A stretch of 64,000 nt of DNA, taken from assembly GCF_038049935.1 (NCBI RefSeq), contig NZ_CP145886.1:310001-374000 (forward strand), read 5' to 3'. Below are positions 39,587-48,334 of the stretch, piece by piece (position 1 is the first letter of the stretch; the number at the start of each line of letters is the position of its first letter). The notes beneath the pieces were generated by a model that ran no database searches, was not told the DNA's origin, and saw only the letters and a program-made list of their open reading frames with translations. This DNA is from Rossellomorea sp. y25. Lineage in GTDB: Bacteria > Bacillota > Bacilli > Bacillales > Bacillaceae_B. A program made the position numbers and the translations under genes.

Positions 39587-42500
39587 AGATTCCAGTATTC
39601 AAAAAATCCTCATAATCGGATCAGGCCCTATCATCATCGGGCAAGCAGCAGAGTTTGATTACTCAGGTACACAAGGCTGCCTTGCCCTGAAGGATGAAGG
39701 GTATGAAGTGATTCTCGTGAATCATAATCCGGCGACGATCATGACAGATACGACCTACGCTGACAAAGTGTACTGCGAGCCCTTAACGGTCAAAACATTA
39801 ACTGCGATTATCGCTGCTGAACGCCCAGACGGAATCGTCGCAAATCTTGGAGGTCAAACCGCTCTGAATCTCGCAGTGGAGCTGGATGAAAGAGGAGTTC
39901 TCGCGGAATATGGAGTGACACTGCTTGGGACCTCTGTGGATTCGATTCAAAAAGGGGAAGACAGAGAGAAATTTCGAACCTTGATGAACACATTGGGACA
40001 TCCAACGGCAGAAAGTGCTATCGTACACGACCTTCAAGGGGCTATCCTTTTTTCTGAAAAGATTTCCTTCCCGATCATTGTGCGCCCGGCTTATACATTG
40101 GGGGGAAGAGGAGGCGGCATCGCTTCTACCAGGGAGGAATATAGTAAACTCGTTCAAACCGGATTAAAGGCTAGCCCGATTCATCAAGTACTGGTGGAAA
40201 AAAGCATTGCCGGGTTCAAAGAGATTGAGTATGAAGTCATGAGAGATTCGAAAGGAAATTGTATATCCGTCTGTAATATGGAAAATTTCGACCCTGTTGG
40301 TGTCCATACGGGTGATTCCATCGTCGTCGCTCCTTCTCAAACTCTGACAGATCAAGAGTTTCATATGCTTCGTACAGCAGCGTTTAATATTATCAGTGCG
40401 CTAGAAGTGGTGGGAGGATGCAATATACAATTTGCTTTAGACCCTAACAGTAACCAATACTATGTGATTGAAGTGAACCCAAGGGTGAGCAGGTCTTCTG
40501 CTTTGGCATCGAAGGCAACGGGCTATCCCATTGCCAAAATTGCGGTGAAGCTTGCTGTTGGCTATACATTGAACGAAATTATCAACCCACTGACGAGAAC
40601 CACTTTTGCAAGCTTTGAACCTGCTCTTGATTACGTGGTCGTCAAGTTTCCAAGATGGCCATTCGATAAATTTCCAGAGGCGAATCGGGTGCTCGGAACG
40701 AAGATGAAAGCAACGGGAGAAGTGATGTCGATCGAGCGTTCGTTAGAGGCTGCCTTTCATAAAGCTCTTCAGTCGTTGGATCTGTCCTTAGAAAACATTT
40801 ATAGCGAACTGGCCGGCTTATCTCAGGAAGAGCTTGAAGAGAGGATTGGAATACCAACAGATCTCCGCTTTTTTGAACTGTTGGAATTGTTGAGACGAGA
40901 CCATTCGATTCACACTCTTCATGAAAAGACAGGAATCGATAAGCTGTTCTTGTCTATCTTGAGTAACTTAGTATTCATGGAAAATAAGCTGAGAACATCC
41001 GACTTCACTTCTGTTCTTTTGAAAGAAGCAAAGCAATTCCGGTTTGAGGATAAAACCATTGCCGGATTAATGGGGAAACCGGAAGCGTCCATTGAAAAAA
41101 TGAGAGTGGACGAAGGAATCGTGCCCGCCTTTAAAATGGTGGATACATGTGCAGGTGAATTCGAAGCGATCACCAATTATGCCTACTCTACTTATTATGG
41201 AGACAATGAGATTCAACCGTTACAAGGAGAGAAAAAGGTCCTGATTGTTGGAGCGGGTCCGATTCGAATCGGTCAGGGTGTCGAGTTTGACTATAGTGCC
41301 GTTAAAGCGATTCACCGATTGAAAGAGCATGGATATACGACCATCATGGTGAACAATAACCCGGAAACCGTGAGTACGGATTATGAGACGGCAGATCGAT
41401 TGTACTTTGAACCTATTACGAAAGAATCGGTCCTTTCCATTATCCAGCACGAGAAAGTCGATACCGTACTCGTTCAATTCGGCGGACAAACGGCCTTAAA
41501 CCTGGCTTCTATTTTAGAGAAGAAGGGCATCCAATTATTTGGGACATCTTCAGACATCATTGACCGTGTAGAAGATCGCGAACGCTTTTATCAACTGCTG
41601 GACGAACTGGGGATTCCTCGTGTGAAGGGAGATATCTGCCACAGTAAAGAGGAAGCATTAAAAGTAGCACAGTATTTAACCTTTCCTCTTCTTTGCCGTC
41701 CATCCTATGTGATTGGAGGGAAAGGGATGGTGAAAGTAACGACACAAGCCGAAATCGAGAAGTTCATACAGGAAGCGGATGAAGAGTACTTCCCTATTTT
41801 AATTGATGAATTCAAAGAGGGTCAGGAAATCGAAGTTGACTTGGTGGGGGACGGAGACGGAGTGTATGTTCCCGGAGTCATGGAGCATATTGAACGGGCA
41901 GGCGTCCATTCAGGGGACAGCATGTCTATTTTTCCTTCTGAATCCCTGTCAATTGAAATCAAGAGAACGATTGAAGGCTATGCTCAAAAGATTGTGTCTT
42001 CCCTTCATTACAAAGGGATCATGAATATTCAATTTTTGCTGCAGGGTGAAGAGGTTTTCGTGTTGGAAGTGAACCCGAGAGCAAGCCGGACGGTTCCGGT
42101 GGTCAGCAAGGTTCTTGGTTACTCATTAATCGATATGGCGACAGACCTTATGTGCGATGAGTCGTTGAAGATAGACGCCTTTAGCCCTCCTGCAGAAATA
42201 GACGTTGTAGGAGTGAAATATCCTGTATTTTCATCACATGCCCTGCCGGAGATCGATCAAACACTCGGGGCCAATATGAAGTCAACGGGAGAAGGATTAT
42301 GTCTTGGTAAGACGGTTGAAGAAGCCCTGTATAAAGTATTTGAAGGGCTGCATGAAGCTATAGAAACTGGTGGGACGGTTTATATCGATAGTGACCAGAA
42401 AGAATTAAAACAGTATCAGACTTCTACGGAAACTTCGTTTAGTGACTGGGTTGAAACAAGCAATGCTTCTGTGTATTTCAGTCATGAAGAAACTGTTGAA

Positions 42501-42656
42501 ATGAAGAAGAGAAGAATTGCAGCGTTAGAAGCAGGGGTCACCGTTTTAACGGAAGCAGAGACCTTATTGGCCTTTTTTCGAAGTATGAAAGTGAATAAAG
42601 TGAACCCCATTTCATTGGCACCATCAAAATCCGTACAGGGAGTGAGCAGAGTATGA
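39579..42656 (+). CDS. carB: Carbamoyl-phosphate synthase large subunit (arginine-type) CarB
   Basis: A 1025-residue subunit made of two ATP-grasp halves. The first starts ILIIGSGPIIIGQAAEFDYSG; the second repeats it as VLIVGAGPIRIGQGVEFDYS at about residues 551-570. Both halves contain EVNPR motifs, and a C-terminal methylglyoxal-synthase-like segment is short. Slightly shorter than B. subtilis PyrAB (1071), as usual for the arginine enzyme. The ATG at 39579 overlaps the carA stop; the 50 extra upstream codons are inside carA and rejected. Confidence 0.95.
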   Translation: MPKDSSIQKILIIGSGPIIIGQAAEFDYSGTQGCLALKDEGYEVILVNHNPATIMTDTTYADKVYCEPLTVKTLTAIIAAERPDGIVANLGGQTALNLAVELDERGVLAEYGVTLLGTSVDSIQKGEDREKFRTLMNTLGHPTAESAIVHDLQGAILFSEKISFPIIVRPAYTLGGRGGGIASTREEYSKLVQTGLKASPIHQVLVEKSIAGFKEIEYEVMRDSKGNCISVCNMENFDPVGVHTGDSIVVAPSQTLTDQEFHMLRTAAFNIISALEVVGGCNIQFALDPNSNQYYVIEVNPRVSRSSALASKATGYPIAKIAVKLAVGYTLNEIINPLTRTTFASFEPALDYVVVKFPRWPFDKFPEANRVLGTKMKATGEVMSIERSLEAAFHKALQSLDLSLENIYSELAGLSQEELEERIGIPTDLRFFELLELLRRDHSIHTLHEKTGIDKLFLSILSNLVFMENKLRTSDFTSVLLKEAKQFRFEDKTIAGLMGKPEASIEKMRVDEGIVPAFKMVDTCAGEFEAITNYAYSTYYGDNEIQPLQGEKKVLIVGAGPIRIGQGVEFDYSAVKAIHRLKEHGYTTIMVNNNPETVSTDYETADRLYFEPITKESVLSIIQHEKVDTVLVQFGGQTALNLASILEKKGIQLFGTSSDIIDRVEDRERFYQLLDELGIPRVKGDICHSKEEALKVAQYLTFPLLCRPSYVIGGKGMVKVTTQAEIEKFIQEADEEYFPILIDEFKEGQEIEVDLVGDGDGVYVPGVMEHIERAGVHSGDSMSIFPSESLSIEIKRTIEGYAQKIVSSLHYKGIMNIQFLLQGEEVFVLEVNPRASRTVPVVSKVLGYSLIDMATDLMCDESLKIDAFSPPAEIDVVGVKYPVFSSHALPEIDQTLGANMKSTGEGLCLGKTVEEALYKVFEGLHEAIETGGTVYIDSDQKELKQYQTSTETSFSDWVETSNASVYFSHEETVEMKKRRIAALEAGVTVLTEAETLLAFFRSMKVNKVNPISLAPSKSVQGVSRV

Positions 42657-43600
42657 TGAATCCAAATGTTGCGACGTCGCCGGTTTCCTTGAAAGGGAGA
42701 GATCTTGTCACGTGGTTGGATTACTCAACGGAAGAGGTAGATGAGCTCTTAGCACTGGCTCAGTACTTGAAGAAAAATCCTTATTCAAAGGTGTTGGAAG
42801 GAAAGACACTTGGGATGATTTTTGAAAAGTCGTCCACAAGAACCCGTGTCTCTTTTGAAGCGGGAATGCTCCAGATGGGAGGTCATGCCATCTACCTCAA
42901 TGCCCGTGATATACAACTGGGTAGAGGAGAGTCGATTGCAGATACGGCACGTGTCCTTTCCTCTTATGTGGATGGAATCATGATCCGTACGTTTGAAACT
43001 GAGAAGGTTATGGAACTTGCCCAGTACGCGAAGGTCCCAGTCATCAACGGACTTTGCGATACGTACCATCCTTGTCAGGCATTGGCGGATGTTCTCACGA
43101 TTTTGGAGCTTAAGGGAACGCTAAAAGGATTGAAGGTTGTGTATATTGGGGACGGGAATAATGTGGCACACTCCTTTATGATTCTATGTGCGAAGCTTGG
43201 AATGGATGTCGTCATTTCTTGTCCTGAAGGATATGAACCCGTTAAAGAAATTATCGGTAAGACGGTTGAGCTTGCCGGAATGAACGGAGGAAGCTTTACT
43301 CTTTCTTACGATCCGGTAGAAGCAGTTAAGAATGCGGATATCGTATACACTGATGTATGGGCAAGCATGGGTCAGGAGGAAGAAGCGATTAAGCGTCTTA
43401 AAGACTTCAAACCTTATCAAGTGAATGAACAGCTGCTACAGCATGCTGCACCCCAAGTGAAATTTCTTCATTGTCTCCCGGCACACCGTGAAGAAGAGGT
43501 GACAGCGGCTGTCATTGACGGACCATGTTCTGCCGTATTTCAGCAAGCGGAAAATCGACTACATGTACAGAAGGCTATATTGCAATCACTGTTTGTATAA
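42653..43600 (+). CDS. argF: Ornithine carbamoyltransferase ArgF
   Basis: Forms citrulline from ornithine and carbamoyl phosphate. The 315-residue protein has the carbamoyl-phosphate loop EKSSTRTRVSFE (about residues 58-69), HPCQALAD and the ornithine-binding HCLPAHREEEV (about 270-280). The start is ATG 42653 or 42656, overlapping the carB stop. Last gene of the arg cluster. No strong terminator lies immediately behind it; the nearest is about 235 bp downstream. Confidence 0.95.
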   Translation: MMNPNVATSPVSLKGRDLVTWLDYSTEEVDELLALAQYLKKNPYSKVLEGKTLGMIFEKSSTRTRVSFEAGMLQMGGHAIYLNARDIQLGRGESIADTARVLSSYVDGIMIRTFETEKVMELAQYAKVPVINGLCDTYHPCQALADVLTILELKGTLKGLKVVYIGDGNNVAHSFMILCAKLGMDVVISCPEGYEPVKEIIGKTVELAGMNGGSFTLSYDPVEAVKNADIVYTDVWASMGQEEEAIKRLKDFKPYQVNEQLLQHAAPQVKFLHCLPAHREEEVTAAVIDGPCSAVFQQAENRLHVQKAILQSLFV

Positions 43601-43659
43601 GGTCATTATTTTTCTGAAAGATTGTCGTTTATATAAATGATTTTGTGAAAGTCGACCTA

Positions 43660-43797
43660 AGATAAGTTGATTGGACCGGAAAGTGTTCGACTCCTGAGGG
43701 AATAGAAGGACAGGTGAGGCACCGCAGGAGCGCAGCGTCGAGGAGGCCCGCCGCCCGCCCTGCGGAAAGTGAACCCCTGTAGAGGAAATCAACCACT
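43660..43797. repeat. Bacillus long intergenic hairpin repeat (CGACTCCTG...GCGGAAAG type)
   Basis: The stretch reads 'cgactcctgagggaatag', 'acaggtgaggcaccgcagga', 'cgaggaggcccgccgcccgc', 'cctgcggaaagtg'. I recognise this high-copy GC-rich intergenic repeat from Bacillus genomes (recollection, not searched). The flanks GTTGATT (43667-43673) and AATCAAC are complementary, so the whole element can close as one long imperfect hairpin. It has no ribosome binding site, and open frames through it differ between strands, so it is not coding. It lies just after argF. Confidence 0.75.
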
Positions 43798-43835
43798 ACT
43801 CGCTATTGGTTATCTAGTTACATCCATATAAATCA

Positions 43836-43870
43836 AAAAGGTCCGCTTCTGGATGGAAGCGGATCTTTTA
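43836..43870. terminator. Bidirectional terminator hairpin
   Basis: AAAAAGGTCCGCTTC / GAAGCGGATCTTTT with a 6-nt loop; runs of A before it and T after it allow termination on either strand. Downstream of argF. Confidence 0.75.
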
Positions 43871-43981
43871 GTTGCCTGAAAGCATTTCCATAAGAGAAAA
43901 TAAGACTGAACCAAACAAACACATGTAAACATATAGTGTAGGAGAAACTGTAATTAGACCGTTTTGGAGGTGCTTGTGGTT

Positions 43982-44437
43982 TTGAGTAAACCAACGATTG
44001 ATGATTACCTGGATAATGGAATATATGGCCAGAAGCAAACAAAGCCTGATGAAAGAAGAAAGTTTCTCGGAAGCCTGCGGGAACGAATCGTCGTTGCCCT
44101 GACTCAGAGTCAGGTAAGGGAAAAGGGAGTATACAAGGAAGTTCAGGAGAGTCTGAAGAAGCATCCTGAGGCGAAGCTTTTATTAAATGGTAATATGAGC
44201 TACTCTTTCTTATCTAAATACATCAAGCTCGCTGATACGTATCATGTCTCTTTTTCAATGGTGACCAATAAGGAGATCGAAACCGATATAGGCCTCGTCC
44301 TCGCTTATGATCATGCCATTGATAAAGAGGAAATCTATGTGAAGAAAAAAAATGAAAAAGCCGCTGAAGAAAAACCAAAGGCAAAGCAGAAGCAAAAGAA
44401 AAGCCTATTTTCATCCATTAAAAACAAGCTTTTCTAA
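43982..44437 (+). CDS. yueI: YueI family protein (DUF1694)
   Basis: A 151-residue cytosolic protein similar to B. subtilis YueI. The conserved part spans about residues 1-115, with DERRKFLGSLRERI, ALTQSQV and LLNGNMSYSFLSKYIKLAD. The C-terminus is a lysine/alanine-rich, low-complexity tail. Function unknown. The start is TTG 43982, 9 nt after GGAGGTG; the TTG at 43964 overlaps that ribosome binding site. It converges with the next gene and overlaps it by 4 bp. Confidence 0.85.
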   Translation: MSKPTIDDYLDNGIYGQKQTKPDERRKFLGSLRERIVVALTQSQVREKGVYKEVQESLKKHPEAKLLLNGNMSYSFLSKYIKLADTYHVSFSMVTNKEIETDIGLVLAYDHAIDKEEIYVKKKNEKAAEEKPKAKQKQKKSLFSSIKNKLF

Positions 44438-45498
44438 TTTTGTCTGCCCTTTTGGAAAATAGAGAGTCTAAACAGTCCTTTCAAAGTCGCGGGGATGATG
44501 AAAAGAATGAACAGGATCCGAAATAAATGGTACCCGGTAATGATGGAAAGATCTGCGTTGACGGCTTGCCCTACCAGCGCCATCTCGGCCATGCCTCCGG
44601 GAGCCAGGCTGATAAAGGCAGTCAGGAATGAAATGTCATGCCAGCGACTTAATAAAAAGCTAAGGCCAGCACAGTATAGGAGCAGGCAGAGTGACGTGAA
44701 TAAAGACCACATGATAAACTTGCCCATCGTTTTGGACGACGAGAAATTCATCATGAAGCTAAAGTAAATGCCGAGTGATAATTGAGCCAGGATGATGAAC
44801 AGTCCGGGCATATGCGGGACCGGTGATTCAGCCACCATGAAGCCGCCGATGACCAGGATCGGGCCAAGCAAGGTCGCGGTGGGCAGGTGGATTTTTTTAG
44901 CCAGGAACCCTGCTGCGACGGCAATTGTGAAAAAGAGGACAAACTCCCAGTGTAAGGCAGGCATCTCAAACGAACGCGCGGCCGTCCCCGCGCCGCCTCC
45001 TTCTCCACTCAAAAGGGGACTGAAGACGAGGAACGGTACGACAAAGATGACAGACAGCAGCCGGATGACCTGAAGGATCGTCACGACCGTTAAGTCGATA
45101 CTCTTCATCTCCTCCCCAAGTGCCACCATTTGCGAAAGTCCACCGGGGATACTCCCGGTTATCGTCGAAGGCAGGCCGATTCCCGTCATCTTAGACGTGA
45201 TATAGGCAAGGACCATACTGAACACAATAATCGCAATCGTCATCGTCAGCATAGAAGGGAGCTGAGTGAAAATTTCGATCATGGTTTTCTGACTGAAAGA
45301 TTGCCCGATGGTATAGCCTACGATAATCAATCCAAGATCTCTGAAATAGGATGGCCAGGCGAGCTCAAGGGTCGTGCATTTGTTGATGAGAAAGACAGAA
45401 ACCATGGAACCGAGCAGCCAGGACAGGGGAAGATCAAGGAGCGTGAACACCAACCCGCCTATAGCTCCGGCTATAAAGGCTAATAGAATGGGATGCAT
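44434..45498 (-). CDS. AbrB family integral membrane protein (COG3180)
   Basis: About 354 residues with nine or ten hydrophobic segments in two similar halves. Each half has a G-rich turn: SIPGGLSQMVALGEE at about residues 120-134 and SLAPGGMAEMALVGQA near 300. This duplicated pattern defines the 'AbrB duplication' membrane family. Despite the name it is unrelated to the Bacillus transition-state regulator AbrB. Function unknown; transport is plausible. The ATG at 45498 follows GGAGAGG; the upstream ATG at 45516 overlaps that site. Possibly co-transcribed with the cupin gene upstream. Confidence 0.82.
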   Translation of the reverse strand: MHPILLAFIAGAIGGLVFTLLDLPLSWLLGSMVSVFLINKCTTLELAWPSYFRDLGLIIVGYTIGQSFSQKTMIEIFTQLPSMLTMTIAIIVFSMVLAYITSKMTGIGLPSTITGSIPGGLSQMVALGEEMKSIDLTVVTILQVIRLLSVIFVVPFLVFSPLLSGEGGGAGTAARSFEMPALHWEFVLFFTIAVAAGFLAKKIHLPTATLLGPILVIGGFMVAESPVPHMPGLFIILAQLSLGIYFSFMMNFSSSKTMGKFIMWSLFTSLCLLLYCAGLSFLLSRWHDISFLTAFISLAPGGMAEMALVGQAVNADLSIITGYHLFRILFILFIIPATLKGLFRLSIFQKGRQN

Positions 45499-45571
45499 AT
45501 TGAAAATCCTCTCCATTTCATTACTCTATTTAAAGGTAATCAAATGGAAGAGAGGAAGCAAATGGAATGCT

Positions 45572-45928
45572 TTAGTTGGTAGGGAGATATCGCTCGGGGT
45601 CGAGTCTGCTTCCTTCTGCAACAATTGCAGTCATTCCGCCATCAGATCCGGATTCATGCATTTCCCCTTCCTCCCAAAAGACGGCCATTCCTGGTTCCAC
45701 TACGATCTTTTCTTCCCCTTCGACTCTCACCCATCCACTTCCCGATGTGATCATCAGAAGCTGATCGCACATGGCGGGATGCATTCCCAGTACGCTGTTT
45801 GCTTCTAAATAAAAGTAACCGATCTGAAATGGCTCATCAGGCTTTAATAATGGATGGATGCTCACGTTTCGGCTGTTGAATTTTTGAATGGATTTACCGG
45901 TATTTTGTTTGAAGCTATAAATTTTCAT
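45572..45928 (-). CDS. Small cupin-domain protein
   Basis: A 118-residue single-domain cupin. The first cupin motif runs from about residue 44 (SVLGMHPAMCDQLLMITSGSG; His about 50). The second, VEPGMAVFWEEGEMHES, supplies a His at about residue 91. Metal ligands are partly retained, so a metal-binding or sensor role is possible. Substrate unknown. AGAGGTG precedes the ATG. It lies 73 bp upstream of the membrane-protein gene on the same strand. Confidence 0.82.
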   Translation of the reverse strand: MKIYSFKQNTGKSIQKFNSRNVSIHPLLKPDEPFQIGYFYLEANSVLGMHPAMCDQLLMITSGSGWVRVEGEEKIVVEPGMAVFWEEGEMHESGSDGGMTAIVAEGSRLDPERYLPTN

Positions 45929-46018
45929 GGAATCACCTCTTTTATAGGTTCGGTTTTGGGGATGAGATATCCTTTAACGGGGAGGAGAGAATGAAGTTTT
46001 GGCCTTTATATGGGAAAT

Positions 46019-46210
46019 GACGCAATTATAAGGATATTGACGCAATTAAGTGTGAAATTGACGCAATTATCCGGAAAAAGACGCAATCGAAGCCTGAAAT
46101 GACGCAATTATCCGGAAAAAGACGCAATCGAAGCCTGAAATGACGCAATTATCCGGAAAAAGACGCGATCAAAGCCTGAAACGACGCGATTATCCGGAAA
46201 AAGACGCAAT
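46019..46210. repeat. Ten-copy GACGCAAT direct-repeat array, alternating 20/21 bp
   Basis: Copies of GACGC(A/G)AT start at 46019, 46039, 46060, 46080, 46101, 46121, 46142, 46162, 46183 and 46203. The spacings alternate strictly 20, 21, 20, 21 and so on. In the middle of the array the bases between copies also alternate: TATCCGGAAAAA after one copy, CGAAGCCTGAAAT after the next. The second half therefore looks like recent duplications of a 41-bp double unit. Intergenic, between the divergent cupin and gatC genes. No CRISPR-like unique spacers. Confidence 0.93.
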
Positions 46211-46485
46211 CCCCCGCGCACTGGTCCACGTTGACGGTCCTTCGTCCATCAGACCATACACAAATGGACCAGTTTTCCCCTTTGAAAATCCTCCCAAAAT
46301 CGTGTCCAACTCATCGATTGCTACCATCTTGAATCCTCGATTCTTCTTGGGGACCATACAGAGAACCCCCACCCAAGGTCCGTCCCTCACAAAATGGCAC
46401 ATCCCCTCCCTGATTCGTGGTAGAATGAATGGAGGTATGGACAAGAATCAGCCATGCTCCTAACAATCGTTATCTCTTATCATAG
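46211..46485. other. Intergenic sequence before gatC, with one AGGTCCGTCCCT element
   Basis: An 84-codon frame on the minus strand (46444 down to 46190) runs through here into the repeat array. It has no ribosome binding site and is probably not a gene. AAGGTCCGTCCCTC lies at 46375-46388. TGGTCCA / TGGACCA form a small inverted pair near 46221-46272. Nothing else recognised. Confidence 0.5.
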
Positions 46486-46515
46486 TTGCTTTAATGAAGC
46501 GAATTTTGGTATTAT
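46486..46515 (+). promoter_or_regulatory. Candidate sigma-A promoter of gatCAB
   Basis: TTGCTT (46486-46491), an 18-bp spacer, then TATTAT (46510-46515), about 44 bp upstream of gatC. Confidence 0.5.
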
Positions 46516-46558
46516 CAATAGTATTGTGAGTGTTCGAACATATACGGAGGTGAAGAAG

Positions 46559-46849
46559 ATGTCTAGAATTTCTGAAGAGCAGGTGAAGCACGTAGCGCAC
46601 CTTGCGCGACTAGCCATCACAGAGGACGAAGCGAAAAAGTTTACAACTCAATTAGATGCGATCATCGGGTTTGCCGAGCAGCTGAATGAATTGGATACTT
46701 CAAATGTGGAAGCGACGAGTCATGTGTTGGATATGAAGAACGTTATGCGTGAAGATAAGCCTGTTGAAGGACTGCCACGTGAAGAAGTATTAAAGAACGC
46801 ACCAGACAAACAAGATGGACAAGTACGCGTTCCATCGATCTTGGACTAA
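46559..46849 (+). CDS. gatC: Asp-tRNA(Asn)/Glu-tRNA(Gln) amidotransferase subunit GatC
   Basis: The 96-residue small subunit that stabilises GatA and wraps GatB in the GatCAB complex. [20 protein letters not shown] at the N-terminus and the LREDKP-like [20 protein letters not shown] segment (about residues 62-81) are family hallmarks. The ATG at 46559 follows GGAGGTG; the frame from 46454 adds 35 codons without a ribosome binding site and is rejected. It leads the gatCAB operon. Confidence 0.95.
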   Translation: MSRISEEQVKHVAHLARLAITEDEAKKFTTQLDAIIGFAEQLNELDTSNVEATSHVLDMKNVMREDKPVEGLPREEVLKNAPDKQDGQVRVPSILD

Positions 46850-46861
46850 GGAGGGGACCTC

Positions 46862-48322
46862 ATGTCATTATTTGACCATAAATTATCAGAGCTTCATGAG
46901 CTTTTACATAAGAAAGAAGTATCTGTCACAGATCTAGTAGACGAATCATACAAACGTATTGATGCCGTTGAAGATAAAGTAAAAGCATTTTTAACATTAG
47001 ATGAAGAAAATGCCCGCAATAAAGCGAAAGAAATGGATGCAAAGCTTGGTACAGACGAAAGCAAAGGTCTTCTTTTCGGAATGCCGATCGGAATTAAGGA
47101 TAATATCGTCACAAAAGGGCTCCGTACAACATGTGCCAGTAAAATCCTTGAAAACTTCAATCCTATTTATGATGCTACGGTTATCAATAAATTACATAGT
47201 GCCGATACGATTACGATCGGAAAACTGAATATGGATGAATTCGCGATGGGTTCATCTACTGAGAACTCCGGTTTCCAAAAGACGAGCAATCCATGGAATC
47301 TGGAAACGGTTCCCGGGGGATCTTCAGGTGGGTCAGCAGCATCCGTTGCAGCTGGAGAAGTACCTTTCTCACTTGGTTCAGATACAGGCGGATCGATTCG
47401 CCAGCCAGCAGCATTTACAGGTACTGTCGGTTTAAAACCTACGTACGGAAGGGTATCCCGTTTCGGTCTAGTGGCATTCGCTTCTTCACTGGATCAAATC
47501 GGACCGATCACTCGTAACGTAGAAGATAATGCATACCTACTGCAAGCGATCGCTGGTCTTGATCCGAATGATTCTACTTCAGCCAATGTTGAGGTTCCGA
47601 ACTACGCGGCAGCTCTGACAGGTGATGTGAAAGGCTTAAAGATTGCTGTTCCAAAAGAATATTTAGGTGAAGGTGTCGGTGAGGAAGCCCGTCAAGCAGT
47701 GCTTGCTTCATTAAAAGTGTTGGAAGGCATGGGAGCTACATGGGAAGAAGTTTCTCTTCCTCATTCTAAATTTGGTGTGTCAACATACTACCTGTTAGCA
47801 TCGTCTGAAGCATCTGCCAACCTTGCACGTTTCGATGGTGTCCGTTACGGTTACCGCACTGCGAACGCAGAGAATCTTCTTGATCTCTACAAGAAAACCC
47901 GTGCAGAAGGATTTGGGGACGAAGTGAAGCGTCGTATTATGCTTGGAACGTTTGCATTAAGTTCTGGATACTATGATGCCTACTACAAAAAAGCACAGCA
48001 GGCACGTACACTGATCAAGAAAGACTTTGAAGACGTATTTGCGAAATATGATGTCATCATCGGACCAACAACACCGACTCCGGCGTTTAAAATCGGGGAA
48101 AAAATCAATGATCCATTAACGATGTATGCCAATGATATTTTAACGATTCCAGTAAACCTTGCAGGAGTACCGGGAATTTCTGTTCCTTGTGGATTCTCTT
48201 CAACTGGACTGCCACTTGGACTGCAAATTATCGGGAAGCATTTTGACGAAAGCACGATTTATCGCGTAGCCCATGCATTCGAGCAAGCTACAGATTTCCA
48301 TACAAAAAGACCACAACTGTAA
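46862..48322 (+). CDS. gatA: Asp/Glu-tRNA amidotransferase subunit GatA (glutaminase)
   Basis: An amidase-signature-family subunit of 486 residues that hydrolyses glutamine and channels ammonia to GatB. The Ser-cisSer-Lys triad is visible: Lys in GIKDNIV (about residue 79), cis-Ser154 in GGSSGGS and Ser178 in [10 protein letters not shown]. Needed to make Gln-tRNA(Gln) where no glutaminyl-tRNA synthetase exists, as in Bacillus. The ATG follows 'aaggagggg', 12 bp after gatC. Confidence 0.96.
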   Translation: MSLFDHKLSELHELLHKKEVSVTDLVDESYKRIDAVEDKVKAFLTLDEENARNKAKEMDAKLGTDESKGLLFGMPIGIKDNIVTKGLRTTCASKILENFNPIYDATVINKLHSADTITIGKLNMDEFAMGSSTENSGFQKTSNPWNLETVPGGSSGGSAASVAAGEVPFSLGSDTGGSIRQPAAFTGTVGLKPTYGRVSRFGLVAFASSLDQIGPITRNVEDNAYLLQAIAGLDPNDSTSANVEVPNYAAALTGDVKGLKIAVPKEYLGEGVGEEARQAVLASLKVLEGMGATWEEVSLPHSKFGVSTYYLLASSEASANLARFDGVRYGYRTANAENLLDLYKKTRAEGFGDEVKRRIMLGTFALSSGYYDAYYKKAQQARTLIKKDFEDVFAKYDVIIGPTTPTPAFKIGEKINDPLTMYANDILTIPVNLAGVPGISVPCGFSSTGLPLGLQIIGKHFDESTIYRVAHAFEQATDFHTKRPQL

Positions 48323-48334
48323 GGGGTGAAATCA

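Noticed and set aside
44434..45498. AbrB-family gene as a transcriptional regulator
   Set aside because: The product is a polytopic membrane protein; the regulator label in databases comes from an unrelated name clash.
44495..45808. Plus-strand frames of up to 144 codons opposite the AbrB-family and cupin genes
   Set aside because: They mirror genuine minus-strand genes with recognised domains and good ribosome binding sites; the plus-strand products show no domain.
46019..46210. Possible CRISPR array
   Set aside because: The repeated word is only 8 bp, the intervals are 12-13 bp and themselves repeated, and there are no cas genes; it does not fit any CRISPR type.
46190..46444. 84-codon minus-strand open frame reading into the GACGCA array
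   Set aside because: No ribosome binding site, the C-terminal part is translated repeat, and no recognisable family. Possibly a gene relic but not supportable.
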